Assembly: GCA_949318235.1 (NCBI GenBank)
Contig: OX439133.1
Location: 28,199,798 to 28,263,797 of the forward strand
Source of the DNA: Ecdyonurus torrentis
Taxonomy: Eukaryota; Arthropoda; Insecta; Ephemeroptera; Heptageniidae
Direction of reading: 5' to 3'
Length of the DNA stretch: 64,000 nt
How positions within the stretch are numbered: position 1 is the stretch's first letter; each line of letters begins with the position of its first letter. A program made the position numbers and the translations under genes. Shown one piece after another: positions 49,495 to 61,300 of the stretch. The notes below the pieces were generated by a model that did not search any database, was not told where the DNA came from, and was given only the letters and a program-made list of their open reading frames with translations.

Positions 49495-49981
49495 CTGAAA
49501 TATAAAAAAAATTACTACAATTAGTAAATTTAAGTAAAGATAGCAATTTATTTATAACTTAAAGGAGTAGTCAACAATGGTATTTTTAAAAGTAGTTATT
49601 AAAACTCCTGAAAACACGTATAAATTTTTCTAATTACTAACACACTGAAAGCTTAAGCGCGTCTAGCGACCTAAAACCTACGTCACAGCTACAACTTGCT
49701 CTCACGCTAGCTTTGTGCCAGCGGGAGTTGCTGTTATCTTTGCATAAATTGTTTTAGTACAGTCGAAGACAAATAAAAGGTTACAATTTAAACGTGCTCT
49801 GCATTTGCGCGCTTCCAAACTTTATGTGAAAACGAGATTCTCGTGCACTAGAGGCGACCTCTATCGGTTACGATTAGAGTTCTCTTTCAGGTGAGCTTCT
49901 TGGCTGTAAAAATCGGGCAAGCTAAACAATCCTCGTATTGCATGCTTATACGCACGTCGTTCTCCGCACCACCACATCATG

Positions 49982-50017
<36 letters not shown>

Positions 50018-50168
50018 GCCGTTGTGACAGCAGACAATATTGAACACATTTTCTTCTGAAGCAAATGCGTAAAATCAGTTTAAAAAAAGTTAGGAAATAA
50101 ATATACCGGATTGAATTAACATTTCTAAGAAATCATGAAATATATGACTCATTTATACGTTACATACG

Positions 50169-50228
<60 letters not shown>

Positions 50229-51812
50229 AAACTTCAAATGATATAGTTTTCCTTCACTACACATAGTGTAGATCAGAACTCCACGAGATGGCGATATTTG
50301 TATCAAAGTATAATATATAAATATTTGAAAATATTTATCTAGCACTATAACACCATCTGAGACGAATCATATAAATGCAAATAAAGTCAAACAGTTAAAA
50401 GGGACGACGGCGGCCGGAATCGAACCGACAACCTTTGGATTTGCGCTCCACTGCTCTGACCATTGAGCTACAGCGGCGTCCAATTCTACCTTGATTCTTT
50501 ACTTGCATTTACACAATTCTTATGACGACAACGGTCGCCTTATTGGCTGCCTGAGGGCACCTGTTTTTACAAACCAGCCTCTCTTTAAACAGCTGACTCC
50601 CCTCTTGCGAGGGGAAATTTACCCGTGCGGCGGGATTTATGTGTGTAAACTTCAAATGATATAGTTTTCCTTCACTACACATAGTGTAGATCAGAACTCC
50701 ACGAGATGGCGATATTTGTATCAAAGTATAATATATAAATATTTGAAAATATTTATCTAGCACTATAACACCATCTGAGACGAATCATATAAATGCAAAT
50801 AAAGTCAAACAGTTAAAAGGGACGACGGCGGCCGGAATCGAACCGACAACCTTTGGATTTGCGCTCCACTGCTCTGACCATTGAGCTACAGCGGCGTCCA
50901 ATTCTACCTTGATTCTTTACTTGCATTTACACAATTCTTATGACGACAACGGTCGCCTTATTGGCTGCCTGAGGGCACCTGTTTTTACAAACCAGCCTCT
51001 CTTTAAACAGCTGACTCCCCTCTTGCGAGGGGAAATTTACCCGTGCGGCGGGATTTATGTGTGTAAACTTCAAATGATATAGTTTTCCTTCACTACACAT
51101 AGTGTAGATCAGAACTCCACGAGATGGCGATATTTGTATCAAAGTATAATATATAAATATTTGAAAATATTTATCTAGCACTATAACACCATCTGAGACG
51201 AATCATATAAATGCAAATAAAGTCAAACAGTTAAAAGGGACGACGGCGGCCGGAATCGAATCCAAAGGTTGTCGGTTCGATTCCGGCCGCCGTCGTCCCT
51301 TTTAACTGTTTGACTTTATTTGCATTTATATGATTCGTCTCAGATGGTGTTATAGTGCTAGATAAATATTTTCAAATATTTATATATTATACTTTGATAC
51401 AAATATCGCCATCTCGTGGAGTTCTGATCTACACTATGTGTAGTGAAGGAAAACTATATCATTTGAAGTTTACACACATAAATCCCGCCGCACGGGTAAA
51501 TTTCCCCTCGCAAGAGGGGAGTCAGCTGTTTAAAGAGAGGCTGGTTTGTAAAAACAGGTGCCCTCAGGCAGCCAATAAGGCGACCGTTGTCGTCATAAGA
51601 ATTGTGTAAATGCAAGTAAAGAATCAAGGTAGAATTGGACGCCGCTGTAGCTCAATGGTCAGAGCAGTGGAGCGCAAATCCAAAGGTTGTCGGTTCGATT
51701 CCGGCCGCCGTCGTCCCTTTTAACTGTTTGACTTTATTTGCATTTATATGATTCGTCTCAGATGGTGTTATAGTGCTAGATAAATATTTTCAAATATTTA
51801 TATATTATACTT

Positions 51813-51887
<75 letters not shown>

Positions 51888-54800
51888 AGTTTACTATATG
51901 AAAAAAAGATAAAACATACCAAACTCAAACTCACTGCCAAGCAAGTTACATACTTCATAACGATGATCGAACAAGTTGGAACATAAAGTCTGGACATTTT
52001 TTTATTTATTAGGTATAGTCTTACCTTAAATATCAACTTGATATTTTAAATTTCAAGCAAATGGTGAATAAATAAACAAACACACAAATAAGTAAATAAA
52101 TAAATAAAACATACATATATATTAAGAATTTATTTCATTATGTTTTTAAATATTTATTGAAATAACCTTTTTTTTTTTCAATATACTTTTTTTATTTTAT
52201 GCATTTGCTTGAAAAAAAAATATTATATTGTCTGCTGTCACAACGGCAGAGAGAGAGGAGAGAGAGCATGATGTGGAGGTGCGGAGAGCAAAGTGCGTAT
52301 ATAAGCATGCAACACGAGGATTGTTGGTTTACCAGCCAAGCAGCCAAGATAAGCTCACCTGAAGGAGAACTCTAAACGTAACCGATTGAGGTGACCTCTA
52401 GTGCACGAGAATCTCGTTTTCACATAAAGTTTGGAGGCGCGCAAATGTAGAGCACGTTTAAATTGTAACCTTTTAATTGTCTTCGACTGTACATATATGT
52501 AGCCACATAAAAACATTTTATGTTCGTAAAATATTAAAATATTACGTCAAATAGCTATAGCAAAAATAAGAGGAACTCACGTTGGCACCAAACTAGCGTG
52601 AGAGCAAGTTGTAGCTATGACGTGGGTTCTAGGTTGTTAAACGGCTTTTGCTCTCAAGATCGCGTTTTCGGGAGGTTTAATAACATGATAATCATGCACT
52701 ATTAAAAAAGCCATTGTTGACTACACCATAAAAAAAGCAAAAAAAAAAAAAAAAAAAAAAAAAGCAAGACCAAGATTTTTTTTATTGTATGTATATGATT
52801 CAAATTTTAATTTTTTTACTGGACGCAATTATTTGTGCACATGTTTAATTTAGTTTGTTTTGACTTAAACCTGTCCAACTATCTATGTTAAAGCAATGTA
52901 AAGTGTGTGACATTAGAGGACTAAATTGTGCTCAAAATGAGCTAACATAGTTATTAAGTAAATATTTTTATCCGTGAGAAAATGGTGGAGAAATACAGCA
53001 ATAAATATTTCTCTTATTTTTATGCATCAACTCGTATTGGTGCAAAAAAAAAATATAATAATAATAATTTAATATTAAATATAAATAAATAAAATAGTAA
53101 AAAATAAAATAAAATGTTTTGAGTCTCAATTTAATTACAACTGGTTGACTATCACCGTGCAGAGAACACGAGAAAGCATTCCCAGTGCATACCAAAACCT
53201 TTGAAAGCAAAATTGACGTAACAAATAAACTGCATCACGTTAGCAAGTATAGCACTTATGCCATAATACCTCACATATAACATTAAAAACATCTCCACAA
53301 CGAATATCAATAAGTCCAGCTGATTTGTTTTCGAACTTGAGTGCCACACACGCCTCTCTCTTCTCTTTATTATCTGGTTCTCCTTGCATAAAGACTTGCT
53401 TAGGAACTAATTTGCCAGTCACACAAGATGCAAAATTTCGTGTCAAGTTAGAATCTACTTGACCAGTAAAATATATAGAACTCAAGCCGGTTTCTATAAT
53501 TTGGAAATAAAAGTTTAATAAAAATAATTTTTTTTTTGTATATGCTTAAAATAAAAACTACTCAATCATAATGGACCACTTGCAATGAAATGTTTTTAAT
53601 CGTTACAAAGTGTATGTGAAAACGATTTTTCTATGAGAAATACATTAAAGGTGTAGAACACTTTCAACAAAAAAAAAATTGTGTACTATCCTAAAAGAAC
53701 TGAAAATCAACGTTGATTTTTGGCCGGAGTCAGTAATTTCTAATTTATTTTCCATTCACAAAATGGCGCATGCAGGAACTGACGGCACAGCTCGCTTGCT
53801 TTACATGCATGTGGACCAGGCGAGCTTTGACGTCATTGCCCGCTCGCGCCATTTTGTGAATGGAAAATAAATTAGAAATCAATGACTCCGGTCAAATCTA
53901 CGTTGATTTTCTGGTTTGTTAAGATAATACACAACTTTTTTGTACCAGGTGTCCTACGCCTTTAAGAATATTTCAAATTATTTTAAAAAGGTCGTTCATT
54001 GCAAGTGGTTTATTGAGATATTTATTGTGGGTAATGGATGAGAATTTATCTGGATCAAACAATTCAGATATTGTGGACACAATTTTATCAAAATCTACAT
54101 TGTTTCAATTGCAAACGGTTAAAAAATAATAGAACACAAAAACAAACACGAAAAACATTCCCTTTCTGGGTTATCAGCTCATGCTTAGTTTAAATTTATT
54201 CACTTAACAGTATTATGTTCCTTATATCTTAAATACTTTTTTTTTCACAGATTACTAGTATTAATATATTCATCACTATAAAGGTCACCATTACTTTTAA
54301 AATACAATACTGTAAGAATAAAATACACAATTTATGAAATAAATTGTAATATAATTATTTTACCTTTTTCATTAAAATGTTTTACTTTTAGAAAATTTAA
54401 GGTCTCTATTTTCTCTATACTCGCTGGTTTCATATTCCAATAGCAGCATTCATTCCATGTATCCAAGTACAACATCTTAAAGTTAGTAGAATTAAGAATA
54501 TTATATAATGTTTCAATATTAACAATATAACTAACGCTATTATAAAGTGACAAACGACCAAAATTTAATACAGATTCAGAATCATATAGGTTGTATTGCA
54601 AAATAAACAAACAATATATTGCATCAAATACACATGTTTGGGTTTAAGGGGGTAGGTGACCGACTGATATCTTGTCAACTAGGACGGTTGCGAATAATAA
54701 TAATAACACAAAGTAAAGAAGAAATGTTACTTCAAAATTTAGATTTGTCAAACATGTGAAAACACGTTAAATATTTAAGTTATTACACATGTAAAGATAA

Positions 54801-55145
54801 CATGTAAATGTGGGAATTTAAATTTGAGCGGGATATTTCAGTCAAATTAGAAACTTTTTACAATTAAAAATATTATTAAAATCTTTTTTGGTATAAAAAT
54901 ATATTTTTAATTTACTTGATTTTATTTGAAAATTATAGTGTTTGTCTTATTGGAATTAATTCATGTACAAAAAATTATTGGAAATATATAGTTCTTCTTT
55001 TAGCGATTTCCGGTCCAAGTCGGTCCCCAAGTGCTCGCTAAAGACCTAACAAAAAAATAAAGGCAACCCGCACCACAAATATGCTCGAATATTTGCCTAC
55101 CCTTTCAGGATACAAATTTAATGATCGGTCAATTGATTGCTTGCC

Positions 55146-55238
<93 letters not shown>

Positions 55239-56500
55239 ATTTGATGAAACTGCTGGCTTAGGGCTTAAAAATAAAACAATATTATTTTTTATTTACTCAG
55301 AATATCATTATACCTTTTCACTTAGTAGATTATGATATTATTTGTTATGAATAAAATATTATTAAACTAATAATATTGTAACTATAAGTATACAACTAAA
55401 CAATATACTTTTTTAATGGAATATTTTTACAATGTTGTGCAACTTTGTTTATTCCTTTAATAGAGAAATATGATATTGATAAAGGTTTTATGAGTTACAT
55501 TATATTATTATTTTCTTATAAAAAATTTCTAAAATGCAGACTTGGTCAAGTTACTGATTTTTTATAGTAATTTTATTATGTTACTCACTAATTCACGAAA
55601 AAGTACTGACGCTACGTTACTCAATACAGTTTTGGAAAAGAAATGACATTACGTTACTCACTATAATATACTCCTAAAAAAGCGAAGTTACTTTTAATGT
55701 TATTTTACTTGATTTTATTTACTTCAAATATGTTCCTTTAATAACAAAAAATCATTTTTGGTAAAATATAAATAGATAAAATGAAATGATAATAATTAAT
55801 AATACCAGTAATATAAATTACTATATAATAACAAAAACATATTTATATACCCCTACATTAAGATGCTTATTTCTTTTAGTGCACAAAATATTAAAAAGTA
55901 GTGTCGTTACAAGAAAAAATTATTTGAAAAAGGAACGCATTACCGTTACTCATTACTGCTAATAAAAAGTTATGACGTTACATTAACAAAAATTATTGAA
56001 ATTACGTATTGTCATTATTACCAAAATCTTCTAAAATGGGGCTGGTACAGTTACAAAAACATATAGTAAAGCATAGTTTGAAAGGGGAAATCACCTTGAA
56101 TCAATCGAATTGGAACTTTCTAATTTTTAGTCTATTAATTATTATTATTGTTTATTTTCAAACAATATAAATCTTTACATTATATTATTAGTATTTGTTT
56201 ACCTTTTTTGTAGATAGAAAATATATTTTTCTTTCTGATTCAAAGACATAAGTCCGACCTGATGTTTCAGGAACTAAAGAAGTTTATATATATTATATAT
56301 NNNNNNNNNNNNNNNNNNNNNNNNNNNNNNNNNNNNNNNNNNNNNNNNNNNNNNNNNNNNNNNNNNNNNNNNNNNNNNNNNNNNNNNNNNNNNNNNNNNN
56401 NNNNNNNNNNNNNNNNNNNNNNNNNNNNNNNNNNNNNNNNNNNNNNNNNNNNNNNNNNNNNNNNNNNNNNNNNNNNNNNNNNNNNNNNNNNNNNNNNNNN

Positions 56501-56599
<99 letters not shown>

Positions 56600-58296
56600 A
56601 TCTTCTCGCGTCAAGATGAAGCTACTACGCTTTAAAAATTTCCGAAGAATGAACGATCTACACTTTACAAATTTGAGGCTACCTGGAGCTTCACCTACCT
56701 GTTTTATATAGCAGAAGCTTCAGGTAGCCGCGACTTTGTAAAGTGTAGATCGTTCATTCATTAGAAATTTGTAAAGTGTTGTAGCTTCATCTTGACGCGA
56801 GAAGATCGATATATATAAAAGAATGTTTAAAAAAACAACATATTTTCAAACGAAAATAAAGAACGTAAGCTTTGTTGTGAGATTTTACTAACTTGTAAGT
56901 TACTAACTTACTAAGTCACTAACTTGGCAATTCTTATAATATAATATATTTTTACTACACTGTTTTTGTAAGTACTTACTTAATTTAGTAGCATTTGAAG
57001 ATATCTAAATATAATATTTAAAAACATTAATACACACGGAAAAAATTATATAAAGAGTTACTATTTAGACTTTTTTCATAATAAATTCTTTAGATACATA
57101 CTAAACTTTTTAGAATCTAAATAGTTAACTATTTACCGCTAAACAAATTCCGTTTGTACTAACGATTTACTTTTTAAAGTTTTTGCAAGAGAGTTATTGT
57201 TTAGTACTAAAGAGTTATTGATATGTATCTAAATAATTTATTAAATTTATGTTTTCCGTGCAGTAAATGTTTTTTCATAATCCCTTTTTATTAAATTGAC
57301 TTTGTGATTATGGAGAGGTAAGAAGGAATGGAAAGGAAAGGAAAGGAAAGGAAAGGAAAGGAAAGGAAAGGAAAGGAAAGGAAAGGAAAGGAAAGGAAAG
57401 GAAAGGAAAGGAAAGGAAAGGAAAGGAAAGGAAAGGAAAGGAAAGGAAAGGAAAGGAAAGGAAAGGAAAGGAAAGGAAAGGAAAGGAAAGGAAAGGAAAG
57501 GAAAGGAAAGGAAAGGAAAGGAAAGGAAAGGAAAGGAAAGGAAAGGAAAGGAAAGGAAAGGAAAGGAAAGGAAAGGAAAGGAAAGGAAAGGAAAGGAAAG
57601 GAAAGGAAAGGAAAGGAAAGGAAAGGAAAGGAAAGGAAAGGAAAGGAAAGGAAAGGAAAGGAAAGGAAAGGAAAGGAAAGGAAAGGAAAGGAAAGGAAAG
57701 GAAAGGAAAGGAAAGGAAAGGAAAGGAAAGGAAAGGAAAGGAAAGGAAAGGAAAGGAAAGGAAAGGAAAGGAAAGGAACAAAAGTTGGGAAGATAGAAAA
57801 AATCCGCAGATCCTGAAATTGCTAGATTAGCATGTGTTATTTAAAGTCCTGAATTACCAATATTAAAAAAAAATTAAAAAATTAAAATAAAAAAAAAAAT
57901 ATATATATATAAAAAAAAGAACAACAACAAGAGCACAGATAGAAAAATTGTATATTTACCTTATTTTTACACATTGCAATATTACAGTGAGTAATATTTT
58001 GCAAGTACATGTAGTTTATCATATTTGGTAAGTAGACATGCATTGTAAGATTTGATATCGGCTTAGTTTTAGACAATTCCTTTGTTTTATTGGATTGTAT
58101 TTGTTTATAATGTTTACTTGTGAACAAATTAAAATCAGCGATTGCAATCTGAGTCGTAATAAGAAGGTTTAAATAAATCAATGTATCGATGCTATTGCGG
58201 CTAAAGCACACTTCTTTTAGCTGATTTGCTTCACTTTCATTTTATCATTTATCGCGATAGCCATAGAAACCCGAATCTATATTTATATTAACAATA

Positions 58297-58330
<34 letters not shown>

Positions 58331-61300
58331 TCTACATAGGAAAACAGGTGTAGAAATGCGTGTGTTTTTTTCCTGTTGTTGCGATAAATGTATGTATACG
58401 TGAAGGTAAGCAACCAGCTAAAAGTAGAAGTGTGATGTGTGCTTTAACAAAACATAAAGACACAAAGATAATAAACAACAGGCAACATTAAAAAAATACA
58501 TAAAAACTAAGCTAGCTCAAGGCATCAAACTTTCATTTAAAACATTATAATTTCTGGTATGTACTGTTTAAAGTTAGAAAAATGTTAACAGAGGAAATGT
58601 TGCTCCACAAAACTACAGTAGCAAGGTGTGTCCGATGTTGCATTTTTTGGTTCAAAGAGAGAGAGACAGAGACAGAGAGAGAGAGAGAGAGAAAAGATGT
58701 GCACCACGTAGTAAAGAAAAGTGTGCGTAAGTATGTCATGTCATTGGTCACTGCATTAACAACTAGCCTGAAAAGGCGGAGAAATGCAGCAGCAGACACA
58801 ACTGGCTATTGTAATTTCGTGGAGCAACATTTCCTAGTTGTAAAATTTTTCTTGCTTTAAATAGTTTATTTATTTTAACAACTGTACTACACATGTTAAT
58901 AGTAAAATAAATAAATATTACAACATGTTTTTCAAATATATTGCCAAAAATGTAAAGCATTGATGCTCTAGCACATAGTTGTTTATAATTAATTGTAGTA
59001 TAGAACTATTGACTATAATCATTGAACAACTGTTTTGAGTCTGACTTTAAAGGAATAGACAAGAGTAAAACAAGTATTTTTTATCACAAAACACTTAATG
59101 GGACTTACATAAATAACTTTATATTGTCTCAAAACCCAACTATAGCTCCGTAGCAGTGATCAGAAATTTCAATTTCTGCAACCCGCACAACATTTTTATA
59201 CTAATATTTGCATGTTTCTGGCGTCATAAACATGAAAAGTTGCTGAAATTGCATACTGCAAGAGATTGAAACAGATTACATCCTCTTTCATTTCTACTTA
59301 CTATGCATGCTCAGTACGTTGAAACGGAAGCGGATGTGAGCAATTTTGCCAATTTCACTTAAAGTCAGCCTCAAAACAGTTGTTCCTTATTAATCAATAG
59401 ACGAATTAGTGAATAAGTAAGTGAATATTTGAACTTCAATATATTCATAAAAATTAGAGCTGTAAATCTAAGAAAAGAGCTAAATCTGTAAAGAGCCCGA
59501 GCCAAAATCTTCGGGTGCTCGTTTTTTTTTAAAAATCGTCAACCCTATTTCGAGTTCAGTTTGTAAAAAAACGAGCTTTTGAAAACAAATCGAGACCAGA
59601 GAGCAATTTTTTTTTTGTAATTTTTGTTTAAAATGGTATTTTTAATATACTGCCATGCAAAATAAGCTGTTTAAAATACTATTAAAAAGTAATTTATTTT
59701 ATTTATGACTTTTATCCTTTAAAAACAGTTTTTCCATAATGAAAATCGAGCTTTTTTCTTTAGAGGCTCAAAAGCTCGTTTTCAAACTTCGGCTCAAATA
59801 TCGAGCTTTCCGAGCTTTGACTCGTTTTTCGAGTTAAAGCTCGATTTCAAGCTAAACCCGAGTTTCAAGTCAAACCGGGCTAAAACATTTCAGCCCGGGC
59901 TAAAAAAAAATTCTAGTTTTTTACAACTCTAATAAAATTTAAATGTTTTTAAAACATACAATACCTCACACAAGACTTGGTAGAAAAAAGCTGGATTGCA
60001 AAAGAAATCTGCTATGCCGTTGATGGTAAGAGTCCCAAAACGTCTTTGTAACTGTAGCAAGGTACAAGCCTCAGTATTTGCCTGATTATCTGGTTCATTT
60101 GAAGCCCATACTTCTTCAGAAGTTCTCTCATTATTTAGACAGTTTATAAAGGTACGATTCAAATACGCATCAACGTGTCCAACATGTAAATATTCGTCGT
60201 CTTTTGAATCTGAATTATATTTTAAACAATATTTGAAACAAATTCCAAATAGAAGCCGTTAATTATTTTATTATTAATTTTTACGTTACTAATAGATACT
60301 TCCGCTTCAAAAGAGAGCATCTACACATTCAATTTTTTCAACAAAACTACTGTCTGTCTGTACACTTTCCGAACAGCGCTGTAAATGGACTAGCAGCCAT
60401 TAACTAAACATTGTATAGATAAGCGACGGTGGAAAGTGTAGGTAGTCGTTTTGTCGCAAAACTGGAAAGTGTAGGTGCTAGCTTTTAATGCGGAAACATT
60501 GTAATATAATATGTTTTTTTTTATTAAAGCCCTTGTCAACTTACTTTTTTATCATTTAGAATACTAGATTGATAATTACCATACCTTATTATCCATGAAT
60601 TATACACCAACACGTTGATTTCGTATTTATTTTCATTTAAACTGTTATATCACGCATCTGATGTCACAATGAACCGATGAAGCAGTGATAGGGGTAAAGA
60701 ACTAGAGGGAGAGGCTTAAATTTATCACGTGACCAGAGTGGTGACTGTTATTGGCGGTGGTAAATTGTGACGTCAGATACGTGATATAACAGTCATAATA
60801 TAAATAAATACAAAATCAACGTGTTGGTGTCTAATTCATGGATAACAAGGTGTGATAATTATCAATCTAGTATTCTAAATGATAAAAAAGTGAGTTGACA
60901 AGGCCTTTAAAAAATCAATTTATTTGTTGTATTTGTTTATTTGGTAGCATTGAGTTACCATACAGAGTGCATTCTGTTGACTCGAAAAACAAGAAAAGGA
61001 ATTGCCATGAAAGAAATCCATTTGATTGTAAAAGTTGGACTTTTCTCAAGCCTAGGTAAAGAATTTTAACAGAGAAATGACACCCCCATGTTTTAGGCAG
61101 ACCTACATACGTAATACCAGTAAGCCAACATTACTTTATTTCGAGGCACCATTCGAGAACAGGCCATTCTGAGGCACCAATCAGGGAGCACGTAAGCACA
61201 CTTTTGGTGCCTTCGCTCTGTTGCTCACTCTGATTGGTGCTCACTTCAGAATGGTCTGTTCTGGGCTGCTATTGGTGCCTTAAAATAAAGTGTATGCAGG

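Larger units (their letters stand above)
50225..51815. repeat. 418-bp tandem units with a tRNA-Cys-like sequence, turning into an inverted copy
   Basis: Units start at 50225 and 50643, and a third partial unit starts at 51061. At about 51260 the sequence reverses within the tRNA-like part (CCGGAATCGAA / TTCGATTCCGG with a 15-base spacer) and the same unit runs back on the plus strand to 51815. Units look identical over their full length. Both outer edges run directly into TA microsatellites. The long frames at 50509, 50927 and 51355 are the same non-coding unit read three times. Confidence 0.9.
49561..52728. repeat. inverted repeat arms (~480 bp each) around 2.2 kb, possible split MITE
   Basis: The left arm 49561-50035 (AAAGGAGTAGTCAACAATGG ... 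GCCGTTGTGACAGCAGACAA) is mirrored by the right arm 52225-52728 (TTGTCTGCTGTCACAACGGC ... CCATTGTTGACTAC). Each arm carries a (CT/GA)n tract and a GAGAATCTCGTTTTCACATA-like segment. Between the arms lie TA microsatellites and the tRNA-like array. Either one palindromic element was interrupted or two copies inserted in opposite directions. Confidence 0.75.

Noticed and set aside
50405..50895. Functional tRNA-Cys gene cluster
   Set aside because: C replaces the invariant U33 and the acceptor stem does not pair; the copies belong to a dispersed repeat unit.
50509..51609. Three identical 84-residue frames
   Set aside because: They follow the 418-bp repeat unit exactly and run antisense to or beside the tRNA-like part; judged non-coding.
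57308..57816. Open frames on both strands over the GAAAG array
   Set aside because: A 5-base unit read in triplets gives open frames in any case; there is no other coding evidence.
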